This document shows positions 11,317 through 21,520 of a stretch of DNA of 64,000 bases, in pieces. Below the pieces are notes generated by a model. That model saw only the letters and a program-made list of their open reading frames with translations, made no database searches and was not told the DNA's origin. The position numbers were made by a program, and so were the translations under genes. The first letter of the stretch is position 1. Each line of letters opens with the position of its first letter. This DNA comes from Candidatus Pelagibacter sp. (GTDB lineage: Bacteria; Pseudomonadota; Alphaproteobacteria; Pelagibacterales; Pelagibacteraceae), in NCBI GenBank assembly GCA_028227525.1, contig JAOJAE010000002.1, forward strand, positions 1-64,000, in the 5' to 3' direction.

Positions 11317-12426
11317 CTAAATGAAAGGCAAATCGCAAACGATTCCAGTACAAATATTACCGTTTATCTCAGCTTTAACGCCTCGGGACACTTCCCAGTA
11401 AGGTTTTTTCATCATTGCTATGCCAATAACTTTTTCAAAATGTGGGGAATAGCACGCTGATCTCAATTCTCCGATAATATTATCTTCTTCATCTTTTAGA
11501 TCTAATGATCCTGATAAACTAACTTCTTTAGCATCAAGTTTAATTCCCATTAATTTTTTTTTTATTCCCTCTGATCTAACTTTTTTTAATTCTTCTTTTC
11601 CTAAAAAATTGATTTCACTATCTAATGAAACATATTGATCAAAACCACATTCTAAAGGATTATCATTATTATCAAAATCATTACCATAAGAGAGCAACCC
11701 ACTTTCAATTCTTTCAATCAAATTAGGGCAACCCGGTTTAACATTAAATTCTTTTCCTACTTCAAAGAGGTAGTCATACAATTGTTGGCCTGATTGTGTA
11801 TCTTGAACATACACTTCATATCCTCCTTGTTTAGACCAACCTGATCTTGCAATTAGATGTTGAGCTCCTTCAAAGTTAAAATAACTAAAACCAAAAAATT
11901 TTAATTCTTTAATTATTTTTCCAAATACTTTCTCCATTAAATCAAAAGACTTAGGACCTTGGACTGCAATAATATCAACAATTGGCTCAATAATTTTTAC
12001 ATCAAATTTATATCCAGAGGCCAAACCTTTTGCAAAAAAGATTACATCTGAGTCAGCAATCGATATCCACCATTTATCTTCTGCTAATTTCAAAACCACA
12101 GGATCGTTAACTAAATTTCCTAAACCATCAATGATTGGACAATAGTAACATCTGCCTATTTTTGATTTTGATAAATCTCTACACGTCATCAATTGAACAA
12201 GTTTTGCAGAATCTTTTCCTTGAATTTCGACTTGTCGTTCTGCTGCAACATCCCAAACTTGTACATCTTTTTTTAAATGCTCATAAGAATCTGCAATAGA
12301 TCCAAATGCAGCTGGTAAAAGCATATGATTGTAAACAGTGTATGCAGTTACACCCTGTTTTTCTATTCTAGAAGTATAAGGTGTACTTCTAAGTCTTCTA
12401 GATTTTGCTATTGAATAATTTTTCAT
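11317..12426 (-). CDS. dmdA: Dimethylsulfoniopropionate demethylase
   Basis: Tetrahydrofolate-dependent enzyme that removes a methyl group from DMSP, giving methylmercaptopropionate and 5-methyl-THF. It is 369 residues, the DmdA length, and folds like the glycine-cleavage T protein. The N-terminal [18 protein letters not shown], the [11 protein letters not shown] segment and [18 protein letters not shown] with [10 protein letters not shown] are characteristic of DmdA and distinguish it from GcvT. It overlaps the upstream hydrolase by ATGA and lies with dmdB- and dmdC-type genes, which strongly supports the role. Assignment is by recognition of the sequence, not a search. Confidence 0.93.
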   Translation of the reverse strand: MKNYSIAKSRRLRSTPYTSRIEKQGVTAYTVYNHMLLPAAFGSIADSYEHLKKDVQVWDVAAERQVEIQGKDSAKLVQLMTCRDLSKSKIGRCYYCPIIDGLGNLVNDPVVLKLAEDKWWISIADSDVIFFAKGLASGYKFDVKIIEPIVDIIAVQGPKSFDLMEKVFGKIIKELKFFGFSYFNFEGAQHLIARSGWSKQGGYEVYVQDTQSGQQLYDYLFEVGKEFNVKPGCPNLIERIESGLLSYGNDFDNNDNPLECGFDQYVSLDSEINFLGKEELKKVRSEGIKKKLMGIKLDAKEVSLSGSLDLKDEEDNIIGELRSACYSPHFEKVIGIAMMKKPYWEVSRGVKAEINGNICTGIVCDLPFI

Positions 12427-13199
12427 TTTTGTAAAAATTCCAAGACTTTCTCTCGTATTTCAAAAGCTTTTTCAATCATAATCATATGCCCACATCCATC
12501 AATAATATGGGTAGTTGAGTTTTCAACCATATTTGCAAACTTTTTTCCAACTTCAATGTTAACCATTTTATCTAAGGAGCCGAATACAAACATTGAAGGA
12601 CAATCAATAGTTTTTACAGCATTTGAACCATTCAAATAATTATTACATGCAACAAGATCTACCGCTAATATTTTTCTTATATCTTTTGGGGATTGGATAA
12701 TTCTTTTTATAGGATTTCCACCTATAAATTTTTTTGATCCCTCATAACACCACTTCATCATTAATTTAACAGCATCTGGGTCTCCATTTTCTGCTAAGTC
12801 TATTAAATCTTGATTAACAGGCATTTTATAAGATCCTCCCATGAAAACTAATTTTTGTAATCTACTCTTATATTTATTTGAGTATTCAAGCATCTCTAAA
12901 CATCCTTGAGAATGTCCAACCAAAATAACTTTGTCTAATTTTAATTTAACAAAAACTTTTTCTAGCCAGTCAGCAATATTTTCTATCGTATTAAGACAGG
13001 GACCCTCTGAGTTGCCATGTCCAGGAAGATCAATTGACAATACATTAAAATTTTTATTTGAAAAAAATTGTTCGACTAAAGACCAAACAATGTGTGAAAG
13101 GCCACTACCATGGAGAAAAATAATAGTTTCTTTTTTAAGGTCTAATTGTTGTCCAGCATCTGATGCATGAACATTTTTATTTTCTAACTCAAATATCAA
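12423..13199 (-). CDS. Alpha/beta hydrolase of the DMSP cluster, function unknown
   Basis: A 258-residue soluble alpha/beta hydrolase. The triad is visible: nucleophile serine in GHSQG (about residue 97), aspartate in FGSLDKM (about 209) and histidine in GCGHMI (about 236), with an HGSGLSH oxyanion loop near residue 30. It sits between the CoA ligase and dmdA, sharing an ATGA overlap with dmdA. The published demethylation route uses DmdD, a crotonase-fold hydratase, for the last step, and no crotonase gene is present here. A thioesterase or ester-hydrolysing role in the MMPA pathway is possible but is inference. Confidence 0.85.
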   Translation of the reverse strand: MIFELENKNVHASDAGQQLDLKKETIIFLHGSGLSHIVWSLVEQFFSNKNFNVLSIDLPGHGNSEGPCLNTIENIADWLEKVFVKLKLDKVILVGHSQGCLEMLEYSNKYKSRLQKLVFMGGSYKMPVNQDLIDLAENGDPDAVKLMMKWCYEGSKKFIGGNPIKRIIQSPKDIRKILAVDLVACNNYLNGSNAVKTIDCPSMFVFGSLDKMVNIEVGKKFANMVENSTTHIIDGCGHMIMIEKAFEIREKVLEFLQK

Positions 13200-13207
13200 A
13201 TTATTTC

Positions 13208-14824
13208 CTAAAATTGTTTTCTTAATTCAAATTTCTGAATTTTGCCCGTTGATGTTTTTGGTAATTCACAGAAAACAACTTTTTTAGGAACTTTAAAGCC
13301 TGCTAAAGTTTCTTTACAAAAATCTATTAATTCTTTTTCTGTAACTGGTTTGTCTTGAACCATTTCTATAAATGCACATGGAACTTCTCCCCACTTATCA
13401 TCAGGTTTAGCAACAACTGCTGCAATAGATACTGATGGATGTTTTGCAAGCGTATTTTCAATTTCAATAGATGAAATATTTTCACCTCCAGAAATAATTA
13501 TATCCTTAGATCTGTCCTGAATCTTAACATATCCGTCGGGGTGCATAACTGCTAAATCACCTGTATGAAACCAGCCACCAGACATCGCTTTGTCTGTTGC
13601 ATCTTTATCTTTAAAATACCCTTTCATTACAACATTTCCTCTGATCATAATTTCACCAATGGTTTTTCCATCATGTGGAACTTCCTTCATTGTTTCAGGG
13701 TCCATAACTGTAACCCCTTCGGTGTTTGGGTATCTAACACCTTGTCGTGCTTTAATTTCATTTTGTCTATCCTCGTCAAAACTATTCCATTCGTCATTCC
13801 AAGCACATTGAGTCACATGGCCATAAGTTTCTGTTAATCCATAAACATGCATTACTTCAAAGCCGAGATCTTTCATTTTCTTAAAAATTATACTAGGTGG
13901 TGGGGCTCCCGCTGTTAATACATAAACTTTATTTTTAAGTTTTTTTCGATCAGCTTCTGGGGCTCCTGTAATCATATTTAATATAATTGGTGCACCACCA
14001 AAATGAGTTACATTATATTTTTCGATTAGTTCAAAAATTTTTTTAACATCTATATTTCTTAAACAAACAGTTCTTCCATTTAACATTGGGATAGTCCAAG
14101 GATAGCACCAACCATTACAATGAAACATTGGAACAATTGTTAAAAAATTTAACCTATTTGGCATATTCCACGCAACAGAACTTCCAGTAGACATCAAATA
14201 TGCACCTCTATGATGATAAACAACCCCTTTTGGATTACCAGTTGTTCCTGAGGTATAACTTAACGATATTGCTTGCCATTCATCATCTGGCATCTTCCAA
14301 TCATAATTCTCATCACCTGTGCTTAAAAAATTTTCATATTCTAAATCACCAATTTTTTCCAACTTTGATTGATCTGCATGTTTGTCGTTTATATCTATGA
14401 TAGTAATTTTTTTATTTAACATATTTAAAGCTTTTTTAACCTCTACATGAAGCTGTCTGTCTACAACTAACACTTTGGCTTCACTATGCTCTAAAATATA
14501 AGCAATAGTGTTTGCATCTAATCTGACGTTGATTGTGTTTAGAACACCACCAGTCATTGGAACTGAATAGTGTGCTTCAAAAATTTCAGGAGTATTAAAT
14601 GCTAAAAATGAAACTGTATCTCCTTTACTAATTCCAATTTTAGATAATGCACTCGCAAATTTTACAGCTCTTTTATAAACTTCTGTCCATGTATATTTTC
14701 TATCTTCATAAACTATTGCCTCATAATTAGGATAAACATCTTTGGCTCTTTCCAAAAATGTTAATGGAGTAAGAGGAATATGATTAGCTTTATTCTTATC
14801 TAAATTTGTATCGTAACTGCTCAT
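13208..14824 (-). CDS. dmdB: Acyl-CoA synthetase, probable MMPA-CoA ligase
   Basis: AMP-forming acyl-CoA ligase of 538 residues. Core motifs are the phosphate loop YTSGTTGNPKG (about residue 192), the adenine motif HVYGLTETYGH, the hinge GWFHTGDLAVMHPDGYVK (about 412-429) with RSKDIIISGGENIS, and the C-terminal catalytic lysine in TSTGKIQK. Length and cluster with dmdA and an MMPA-CoA dehydrogenase-type gene point to DmdB, which activates methylmercaptopropionate with CoA. Enzymes of this class also take medium-chain acids, so the exact substrate is inferred. It starts 2 bases after the dehydrogenase stop. Confidence 0.85.
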   Translation of the reverse strand: MSSYDTNLDKNKANHIPLTPLTFLERAKDVYPNYEAIVYEDRKYTWTEVYKRAVKFASALSKIGISKGDTVSFLAFNTPEIFEAHYSVPMTGGVLNTINVRLDANTIAYILEHSEAKVLVVDRQLHVEVKKALNMLNKKITIIDINDKHADQSKLEKIGDLEYENFLSTGDENYDWKMPDDEWQAISLSYTSGTTGNPKGVVYHHRGAYLMSTGSSVAWNMPNRLNFLTIVPMFHCNGWCYPWTIPMLNGRTVCLRNIDVKKIFELIEKYNVTHFGGAPIILNMITGAPEADRKKLKNKVYVLTAGAPPPSIIFKKMKDLGFEVMHVYGLTETYGHVTQCAWNDEWNSFDEDRQNEIKARQGVRYPNTEGVTVMDPETMKEVPHDGKTIGEIMIRGNVVMKGYFKDKDATDKAMSGGWFHTGDLAVMHPDGYVKIQDRSKDIIISGGENISSIEIENTLAKHPSVSIAAVVAKPDDKWGEVPCAFIEMVQDKPVTEKELIDFCKETLAGFKVPKKVVFCELPKTSTGKIQKFELRKQF

Positions 14825-14826
14825 GA

Positions 14827-16590
14827 TTAATTAAATCTAAAATTCATTATATTTGAACTTCCAGATATTGCAGATTTATAATGAAATTCAGCTCTTGGTA
14901 AAACTTTATCAAAATAAAATTTTGCTGTTTTAATTTTATCTTCATAAAATTCTTTATTAGTCTCATAATCAGTAAAACTTACTTCTAATACCTTAATCCA
15001 AGAATATGCTATTGATACATAACCAAGCGTTTTTAAATAATCATTTGCAGCTGCGCTAACATCATCTTTTTCAATTTTACTTTTATCCTCAATCCAACCT
15101 GTAAATTTATGCAAAATATCCAAGTAATAATCTAATTCCTTGGTGTATGACTTCACCTTTTCATTTTTGCTTTCACACTCACCTTTAACCATATCTAAAA
15201 ATTTTTGAATGATGTTTCCATTTTTGTTTGAAAGTTTTCTAAAAACTAAATCAGCTGCTTGAACTGAATTTGTTCCTTCATAAATTGGGGTAATTCTATT
15301 ATCTCTGTATAATTGTTCAATTCCCTGATCTTTTGTATATCCATATCCTCCATGAATTTGCATGGCATCATTAGTTATCTCCATTGCTAAATCAGTAAAT
15401 AACGATTTTACAACAGGGGTCATCAGTGAAACATAATCAGAAGCTTCTTGTTTAATTTTATCATCTGGATGATAAAGACTAACTTCTGTTTGTTGAGAAA
15501 GCCAAAAACAAAGAGCTCTTTCTCCCTCGATAATAGATTTCATATTTAATAGTGATTTTCGTATATCAGCATGTTCAATTATAAAATCTGCACCATTCGT
15601 TGATTTTGTATTGTTCGTTTTTCCTTGTTTTCTCTCTTTAGCGTAAGCCAGTGAGTTTTGGTATGCAATTTCCGAAATACCTAAACCTTGAATACCAACA
15701 ACAATTCTTTCCAAATTCATCATGGTAAACATTGCATTCAAACCTTTGTCTTTTGATCCAATCATATAACCTGTTGCATCATCAAAATTTAAAACACATG
15801 TGGCAGAACCTTTAATACCCATTTTACTTTCGATTGATCCTGTCGATATTCCATTTCTTTGCCCTACTGTCCCATCTTCATTTACAATAAATTTTGGAAC
15901 TAAAAATAAACTTATACCTTTTGTTCCTGCGGGAGAGTCGGTTGATCTAGCTAAAACTAAATGAATTATATTTTCAGTTAAGTCATGATCACCTGATGTG
16001 ATGAAAATTTTTTGACCACTAATTTTATATGTGCCATCAGCTTGTTGTGAAGCTTTTGTTTTTAATAGACCTAAGTCAGTTCCACAAACTGGTTCTGTTA
16101 AGCACATAGTGCCACTCCACTTTCCTTCAACTATTTTTGGTAAGTACTTTTCTTTAATTTCTTCTGGCGCATGATGATTAATACAATTGTAAGCACCAAT
16201 ACTTAATTCGCTATATAATTTGAAAGATAAGCTAGCTGACGAAAGCATTTCATCAAAGAACGCACTAACTGTTTTTGGCATACCTTGGCCACCATATTTT
16301 GGATCACACGATAGTGATGTCCAACCATCCTCTATATACTTTTGGTAAGCTTCTTTATATCCTGGGGGTGTTCTAACTACACCATTTTCTAAAACAGCAG
16401 GACTGTCATCTCCTATCTTTGCAAGAGGTAAGATTAAATTTTGATTAATTTTTGCTGCTTCTTCTAAAATGTCCTTAACAAGATCTGAGCTGACTTCGTT
16501 ATATTTTTCCAATTCATTATAATTTTTGTTATCTCTTAATTTTTCAAAGAGAAACAACATGTCTTCGACAGGTGCAGTATAAGTTGGCAT
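14827..16590 (-). CDS. dmdC: Acyl-CoA dehydrogenase, probable MMPA-CoA dehydrogenase
   Basis: FAD enzyme of 587 residues, longer than ordinary 380-residue acyl-CoA dehydrogenases because of a C-terminal extension (after about residue 450), as in DmdC. Visible are the FAD/substrate segment MCLTEPVCGTDLG (about 160), ITSGDHDLT, the QIHGGYGYTKDQGIEQLYRD motif and the catalytic glutamate in IYEGTNSVQ near residue 437. By family it would oxidise methylmercaptopropionyl-CoA to methylthioacryloyl-CoA. It is the first gene of the dmd cluster, 26 bases after leuB. Another long-chain acyl-CoA substrate cannot be excluded from sequence alone. Confidence 0.82.
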   Translation of the reverse strand: MPTYTAPVEDMLFLFEKLRDNKNYNELEKYNEVSSDLVKDILEEAAKINQNLILPLAKIGDDSPAVLENGVVRTPPGYKEAYQKYIEDGWTSLSCDPKYGGQGMPKTVSAFFDEMLSSASLSFKLYSELSIGAYNCINHHAPEEIKEKYLPKIVEGKWSGTMCLTEPVCGTDLGLLKTKASQQADGTYKISGQKIFITSGDHDLTENIIHLVLARSTDSPAGTKGISLFLVPKFIVNEDGTVGQRNGISTGSIESKMGIKGSATCVLNFDDATGYMIGSKDKGLNAMFTMMNLERIVVGIQGLGISEIAYQNSLAYAKERKQGKTNNTKSTNGADFIIEHADIRKSLLNMKSIIEGERALCFWLSQQTEVSLYHPDDKIKQEASDYVSLMTPVVKSLFTDLAMEITNDAMQIHGGYGYTKDQGIEQLYRDNRITPIYEGTNSVQAADLVFRKLSNKNGNIIQKFLDMVKGECESKNEKVKSYTKELDYYLDILHKFTGWIEDKSKIEKDDVSAAANDYLKTLGYVSIAYSWIKVLEVSFTDYETNKEFYEDKIKTAKFYFDKVLPRAEFHYKSAISGSSNIMNFRFN

Positions 16591-16616
16591 TAGTAAAGTT
16601 TAGAATAATTCTAGAA

Positions 16617-17723
16617 TTATTGCAATTTTGAAATTATCGCATCACCCATTTCAGAAGTTGATGTCTCTTTCATACCTTCTGATAGAATATCTTTTGTTCT
16701 TAGACCGTCATTTAGTACGTCTTGAACTGCTTTCTCTAAAGCATCAGCTTCATTATCAAGATCTAATGAATATCTAAGAGCCATCGCAAAGCTTAATATT
16801 GATGCAATTGGATTAGCTATTCCTTTTCCAGCGATATCAGGTGCTGATCCATGAATAGGTTCGTACATAGCTCTCATTTCACCATCTTTATTTTTTGCAC
16901 CTAATGATGCTGACGGTAAAAGTCCTAAAGACCCTGTTAACATTGAAGCTTGATCTGACAGCATATCACCAAATAAATTGTCAGTAACTATCACATCAAA
17001 TTGTTTTGGGTTTCTCAAAAGCTGCATTGCACAATTATCAGCAAGCATATGACTTAACTCTACATCTTTATATTCTTTATCATGAAGCTCTTGTACTTCT
17101 TCTTTCCAAAGTTGTCCTGCTTCCATAACATTTGATTTTTCACAAGAGGTAACTTTGTTTGATCTTTTTTTAGCCAAATCAAAAGCAACTCTTGCTACTC
17201 TAGTAATTTCACTAGTTGTATATGTATGAGTGTTAATTCCTTTTCTTTCACCATTATCAATTGGTTTAATACCTCTTGGCTCACCAAAATATATTCCACC
17301 TGTCAATTCTCTCACTATCATTATGTCCAAGCCTGATACAATTTCTGGTTTTAGTGTTGATGCATCAACTAATTGTTCAAAACATATGGCAGGTCTTAAA
17401 TTAGCAAATAATTTCAATTCTTTTCTAAGTTTTAATAAAGCTCTTTCAGGTTTTTTTGAAAATTCTAAATTATCCCATTTAGGACCACCAACTGCACCAA
17501 GCATAACCACTTCACTTTCTAAAGCTTTGTAAAATACTTCGTCAGTTATAGGTGTTCTATGTTTGTCATACGAACAACCACCAGCTAGATCCTCATCTAT
17601 TTCAAAATCTAAAGATTTGTTATCATTTAACCAATTAATAACTTTTTTTACTTCTCCAATAACTTCAGGGCCAATACCATCACCTGGCAATAAAAGTATT
17701 TTTCTTTTTTTAACTTTAATCAC
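16617..17723 (-). CDS. leuB: 3-isopropylmalate dehydrogenase
   Basis: Third enzyme of leucine synthesis, oxidatively decarboxylating 3-isopropylmalate. It is 368 residues. N-terminal [26 protein letters not shown], the [14 protein letters not shown] loop that distinguishes LeuB from isocitrate dehydrogenase, and the [21 protein letters not shown] region that binds metal and NAD are all present. It overlaps leuD by 8 bases. The whole leuC-leuD-leuB set precedes the dmd genes in the same direction. Confidence 0.96.
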   Translation of the reverse strand: MIKVKKRKILLLPGDGIGPEVIGEVKKVINWLNDNKSLDFEIDEDLAGGCSYDKHRTPITDEVFYKALESEVVMLGAVGGPKWDNLEFSKKPERALLKLRKELKLFANLRPAICFEQLVDASTLKPEIVSGLDIMIVRELTGGIYFGEPRGIKPIDNGERKGINTHTYTTSEITRVARVAFDLAKKRSNKVTSCEKSNVMEAGQLWKEEVQELHDKEYKDVELSHMLADNCAMQLLRNPKQFDVIVTDNLFGDMLSDQASMLTGSLGLLPSASLGAKNKDGEMRAMYEPIHGSAPDIAGKGIANPIASILSFAMALRYSLDLDNEADALEKAVQDVLNDGLRTKDILSEGMKETSTSEMGDAIISKLQ

Positions 17724-18321
17724 TAAAAATCCATGGTTTTTTATTTTTTAAATTTGTTTCAAAATTTTCAATTTTATCTGACTTTTTTAAAGATAGAGCA
17801 ATATCGTCTAATCCCTCAAGTAAACACTTTTTCTTAAATGGATCTACATCAAACTTGATTTCATTATTTCCATAAACAATTTTTTCGTCATTTAAATCAA
17901 CTGAAATTTCTTCTTTTCTATTTGCATATTCTGATAATTCTTTGATTTTTTCTTCTTCTAGAATGATTGGTAAAATTCCATTTTTAAAACAATTGCTATA
18001 AAATATGTCAGCATAACTAGAACTAATTACACAAGTTATCCCAAAATCTAATAGTGCCCAAGGTGCATGCTCTCTAGAAGAGCCACATCCAAAATTTTTA
18101 CCAGCAATTAGAATCTTTGAACCATTGTAAGGATTTTGATTTAAAACAAAGTCACTAATTTCTTTACCTTCATCATCATATCTCATTTCAAAGAATAAAT
18201 TTTTTCCAAGTCCAGTTCTTTTAATCGTCTTTAAAAACTGTTTAGGAATAATCATGTCTGTATCAATATTTACTATGGGTAAATATGCAGGCACACTTTT
18301 TAATGTATTAAATTTTTGCAT
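17716..18321 (-). CDS. leuD: 3-isopropylmalate dehydratase small subunit
   Basis: Swivelling small subunit of isopropylmalate isomerase, partner of LeuC. At 201 residues it has the N-terminal [20 protein letters not shown] motif and the swivel motif [17 protein letters not shown] at about residues 74-90. The start shares one base with the leuC stop and the stop is inside the start of leuB, so the three are translated together. Confidence 0.96.
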   Translation of the reverse strand: MQKFNTLKSVPAYLPIVNIDTDMIIPKQFLKTIKRTGLGKNLFFEMRYDDEGKEISDFVLNQNPYNGSKILIAGKNFGCGSSREHAPWALLDFGITCVISSSYADIFYSNCFKNGILPIILEEEKIKELSEYANRKEEISVDLNDEKIVYGNNEIKFDVDPFKKKCLLEGLDDIALSLKKSDKIENFETNLKNKKPWIFSD

Positions 18322-19724
18322 TAATTTTGATACTTCCTCACATCATCTAAATTTCCAGATATTGCAGCTGCAGCTGCCATACCAGGACTAACTAAATGAG
18401 TTCTGCCACCTCTTCCTTGTCGTCCTTCAAAATTTCTGTTTGAAGTAGAAGCACATCTTTCTTCAGGTTTTAATTTATCAGCATTCATTGCTAAACACAT
18501 AGAACAACCTGGCTCTCTCCATTCGAAGCCGGAACTTACAAATATTTTATCCAAACCTTCTTGTTCAGCTTGCTCTTTTACCAAACCAGAGCCTGGAACA
18601 ACCATTGCATTTACATGTGATGATATTTTTTTATCTTTTAAAATTTTAGCCGCTTCTCTTAAGTCTTCTATTCTGCCATTTGTACAGCTTCCAATAAATA
18701 CCTTGTCTATTTTAATGTCTTTAGCTGCCATATCTGGTTTTAAACCCATATATTTTAAAGCTCTTTCAATAGAGTTCTTTTTATCCTCATCACTTTCACT
18801 TTGAGGATTAGGTACTTTGCCATCTATAGTAATCACATCTTGTGGAGAAGTACCCCAAGTAATCATTGGTAAAATTTCATCTGCATTTAAATTCAACTCT
18901 TGATCAAAATTTGCATCTGCATCGGTTTTAAGAGTATTCCAATAGTTTAAAGCTTTTTCCCAATTATCTCCTTTTGGAGACATCGGTTTTCCTTTTAAGT
19001 AATTAAATATTTTTTCATCTGGCGCTATTAATCCTGCTCTGGCCCCACCTTCAATTGTCATATTACAAATAGTCATTCTCTGCTCAACACTTAAAGATCT
19101 GATTAGATCACCCGCATATTCTATTACTGAACCTGTTCCTCCAGCTGTTCCAATTTTTCCAATAATTTGAAGTATCACATCTTTAGATGTCACTCCTAAA
19201 GGAAGTTGCCCATTAACATTTATTCTAAAATTTTTTGCTTTTTGTTGAACCAATGTTTGTGTTGCTAAAACATGTTCAACTTCAGATGTTCCAATACCAA
19301 ATGCTAAAGCACCAAATGCACCATGAGTTGCTGTATGACTATCACCACATACAATTACTGTTCCAGGTTGAGTAAAGCCTTGCTCAGGTCCAATTATATG
19401 AACGATACCTTGTCTTTTATCGTCCATTCCAAAAAGTTGTACTCCAAATTCTTTACAGTTAGCTTCAAGAGTATCAACTTGTATTTTTGACTCCGCATCA
19501 GCTATTCCTTTGGTTCTATCTGTTGTTGGTACATTATGATCAGCTACAGCTAAAGTTAAATTGGGATGTCTAACTTTTCGATTGGAGTTCCTTAAACCTT
19601 CAAAAGCTTGTGGGCTTGTTACTTCATGAACCAAATGTCTATCAACAAACAGCAATGCTGTTCCATCATCTTGTTGATCAACTAGGTGATCATTCCAAAT
19701 TTTATCGTAAAGAGTAGTGGACAT
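18321..19724 (-). CDS. leuC: 3-isopropylmalate dehydratase large subunit
   Basis: Aconitase-fold [4Fe-4S] subunit that isomerises 2- to 3-isopropylmalate. It is 467 residues. The cluster cysteines are in [13 protein letters not shown] (about residue 345) and [11 protein letters not shown] (about 405-415), followed by [21 protein letters not shown]. It lies 11 bases from the rplS stop; this junction of ribosomal and leucine genes shows no terminator hairpin, so read-through from the ffh-rpsP-trmD-rplS unit is likely. Confidence 0.97.
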   Translation of the reverse strand: MSTTLYDKIWNDHLVDQQDDGTALLFVDRHLVHEVTSPQAFEGLRNSNRKVRHPNLTLAVADHNVPTTDRTKGIADAESKIQVDTLEANCKEFGVQLFGMDDKRQGIVHIIGPEQGFTQPGTVIVCGDSHTATHGAFGALAFGIGTSEVEHVLATQTLVQQKAKNFRINVNGQLPLGVTSKDVILQIIGKIGTAGGTGSVIEYAGDLIRSLSVEQRMTICNMTIEGGARAGLIAPDEKIFNYLKGKPMSPKGDNWEKALNYWNTLKTDADANFDQELNLNADEILPMITWGTSPQDVITIDGKVPNPQSESDEDKKNSIERALKYMGLKPDMAAKDIKIDKVFIGSCTNGRIEDLREAAKILKDKKISSHVNAMVVPGSGLVKEQAEQEGLDKIFVSSGFEWREPGCSMCLAMNADKLKPEERCASTSNRNFEGRQGRGGRTHLVSPGMAAAAAISGNLDDVRKYQN

Positions 19725-19735
19725 TGAAAAAAAAA

Positions 19736-20290
19736 TTATTTTTTTTCTGAAGGGCTTTCTGATTTCTGTTCATCTTTAGCTGCTTCAGTCGCTGGAGCTT
19801 CTTCTTTAGGAGCTTGTGCTTCTGGTGCTGCCTCTACCGCTTGAGCTTCTTCTTTAGGAGCTTCTGCTGCTGGGGCTACATTTTCTTCAGTAACAGTCTC
19901 AGGTTTTACATCAACATCAATTCCAATTTTTTTTCTAATCTTCTCTGCAATTCTTGCTGATTTACCAGTTCTGTCTCTTAGATAATATAATTTAGCTCTT
20001 CTTACTTTTCCTGATCTTATAACTTTAATTGAATCGATTAGTGTTCCATATAATGGAAAAGTTCTTTCAACACCTTCACCAAAAGAAATTTTTCTAACTG
20101 TAAAAGATGAATTTAAATCTCTACTTTTTTTAGCAATACACACACCTTCAAAATATTGAATTCTCTCTTTTTTACCTTCAGTAATTCTAACACCAACTTT
20201 AACAACATCTCCAGGATAGAAATCTGGAATTTTTTTCTCTGATAGTATTTTTTTAACGTTATGTTGGTTTATTTCTTCAATTGTTTTCAT
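19736..20290 (-). CDS. rplS: Ribosomal protein L19 with Ala/Glu-rich C-terminal tail
   Basis: Large-subunit protein L19 at the 30S-50S interface. I start at the ATG at 20290 (MKTIEEINQ, the standard N-terminus) because the open frame reaches 20305 only through a TTG codon with no ribosome site. The core (about residues 1-115) has [20 protein letters not shown] and [18 protein letters not shown]. Residues from about 115 to the end form an acidic-alanine tail with two 16-residue units of the type APKEEA(P/Q)A(T/V)EAA, absent from usual L19. The same unit occurs in rpsP, 0.7 kb upstream. Confidence 0.95.
   Translation of the reverse strand: MKTIEEINQHNVKKILSEKKIPDFYPGDVVKVGVRITEGKKERIQYFEGVCIAKKSRDLNSSFTVRKISFGEGVERTFPLYGTLIDSIKVIRSGKVRRAKLYYLRDRTGKSARIAEKIRKKIGIDVDVKPETVTEENVAPAAEAPKEEAQAVEAAPEAQAPKEEAPATEAAKDEQKSESPSEKK
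19803..19898 (-). repeat. Two tandem 48-bp coding repeats in the rplS tail
   Basis: The segment TCTTTAGGAGCTT recurs at 19803 and 19851, exactly 48 bases apart, giving two 16-codon units that read APKEEA... on the minus strand. The unit is the same length and nearly the same sequence as the repeats in rpsP at 21021-21164, so the two tails share an origin. Confidence 0.85.
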
Positions 20291-20306
20291 ATTAATATTT
20301 ATCAAG

Positions 20307-20993
20307 TTAATTTTTCTTATATTTTTGCCATAAATCTGGTCTTCGGACGCGTGTTATAGCCTCAGATTGAGATAAACGCCAGTCTTTAATTTTACTGTGA
20401 TCACCAGATAATAGTACCTCAGGAACGGCTTTTTCCTCCCAAATTTGAGGTTTTGTGTACTGTGGATACTCTAATAACCCATTTTCAAAACTTTCATCTA
20501 GCCTTGAATTTTCATTACCTAAAACTCCAGGCAAAAGTCTTAATATACTATCAATCACAACAAATGCAGCGGTCTCTCCCCCCGATAAAATATAGTCTCC
20601 AATGCTTATCTCCTCTATGTTTCTAGTAGATAATACTCTTTCATCAACACCTTCGAAATGACCGCAAATAAAAGATACTGACTTCTCATTAGATAATTCT
20701 TGAGCATAATTTTGATCAAATTTTTTACCTTTAGGTGATAAATAAATTACTTTTTCACCTTCAATTTTATTTTGATCTAAAGATTTTGCTAGAACATCCG
20801 CTTTTAAAAGCATTCCTGAACCTCCGCCATAAGGAGTGTCATCAACTGTTTTATGTTTATCTTCAGCTGCATCTCTAATGTTAACAATATTTAAGTTCCA
20901 CAACTTTTTAGATAAAGCTTTCCCATATAGGCCTTTAGATAAAGGCCCAGGAAAAACTTCTGGATAAAGTGTAAACACTTGAGCTTGCCACAT
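20307..20993 (-). CDS. trmD: tRNA (guanine-N1-)-methyltransferase
   Basis: Methylates G37 of tRNAs reading CNN codons, preventing +1 frameshifts. It is 228 residues with the SPOUT-knot SAM site [20 protein letters not shown] (about residues 133-152) and [10 protein letters not shown]-terminal [24 protein letters not shown] and [11 protein letters not shown] are also typical. It is between rpsP and rplS, the widely conserved order; rimM, which commonly sits between rpsP and trmD, is not here. Confidence 0.97.
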   Translation of the reverse strand: MWQAQVFTLYPEVFPGPLSKGLYGKALSKKLWNLNIVNIRDAAEDKHKTVDDTPYGGGSGMLLKADVLAKSLDQNKIEGEKVIYLSPKGKKFDQNYAQELSNEKSVSFICGHFEGVDERVLSTRNIEEISIGDYILSGGETAAFVVIDSILRLLPGVLGNENSRLDESFENGLLEYPQYTKPQIWEEKAVPEVLLSGDHSKIKDWRLSQSEAITRVRRPDLWQKYKKN

Positions 20994-21007
20994 AAATAAT
21001 CTTTAAA

Positions 21008-21505
21008 TTATTTTTGTTCCTCTTTAGGAGCTTCTGCTGCTGGTGCCGCTTCTGTTGCTGGAGCTTCTTCTTTAGGAGCTTCTGCTGCTGGTGCCACTTC
21101 TGCTGCTGGAGCTTCTTCTTTAGGAGCTTCTGCTGCTGGTGCCACTTCTGCTGCTGGAGCCGCTGCTTTCGGTGCAGCTGCCGGAGCTTCTTCACCTTCT
21201 TTTTTTCTCTCTTTTTTTGGAACTGCTTTTTTAGGGTTATTGCCATTTGCAGGCATTGGCATTAATTCATTTTCACCCAAAATTCTTGCAACTCTAGTTG
21301 TTGGCTGAGCACCTTGACCTAACCAATACTTAATTCTTTCAGCTTCAAGACCAACTCTCTCTTTTTTATCTTTAGGTAAAAGAGGATTAAAAAATCCTAC
21401 TTTTTCAATAAATCTTCCATCTCTTGCAAAACGGCTATCTGCTACAACAACTTTGTAAACAGGTCGTTTCTTTGTTCCACCTCTTGATAATCTTAGTTTT
21501 AACAT
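21008..21505 (-). CDS. rpsP: Ribosomal protein S16 with long repetitive C-terminal tail
   Basis: Small-subunit assembly protein S16. The first 80 residues are the standard S16 core ([43 protein letters not shown]). The protein then runs on to 165 residues, twice the usual length, with a lysine/arginine linker and three 16-residue repeats of the type [17 protein letters not shown] strong ribosome site (AAAGGAGAAC) precedes the ATG. The tail is probably disordered and highly acidic; function unknown. Confidence 0.96.
   Translation of the reverse strand: MLKLRLSRGGTKKRPVYKVVVADSRFARDGRFIEKVGFFNPLLPKDKKERVGLEAERIKYWLGQGAQPTTRVARILGENELMPMPANGNNPKKAVPKKERKKEGEEAPAAAPKAAAPAAEVAPAAEAPKEEAPAAEVAPAAEAPKEEAPATEAAPAAEAPKEEQK
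21021..21164 (-). repeat. Three tandem 48-bp coding repeats in the rpsP tail
   Basis: TCTTTAGGAGCTTCTGCTGC begins at 21021, 21069 and 21117, an exact 48-base period. The copies differ at only a few positions, mostly G/A and T/C changes, and the last few bases of copy 3 diverge. Each encodes 16 residues in frame, so length changes by slippage or unequal crossover would keep the gene intact. Confidence 0.9.
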
Positions 21506-21520
21506 TCGTTCTCCTTTTTA

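Noticed and set aside
21021..21164. Regular 48-bp repeats considered as a CRISPR-like array
   Set aside because: Copies are directly tandem without unique spacers and are in frame in rpsP.
20935..21265. Frames overlapping rpsP (Gln/Lys-rich on minus, Cys/Phe-rich on plus)
   Set aside because: These are alternative readings of the 48-bp repeats; the repeat period is a multiple of 3, so all frames stay open.
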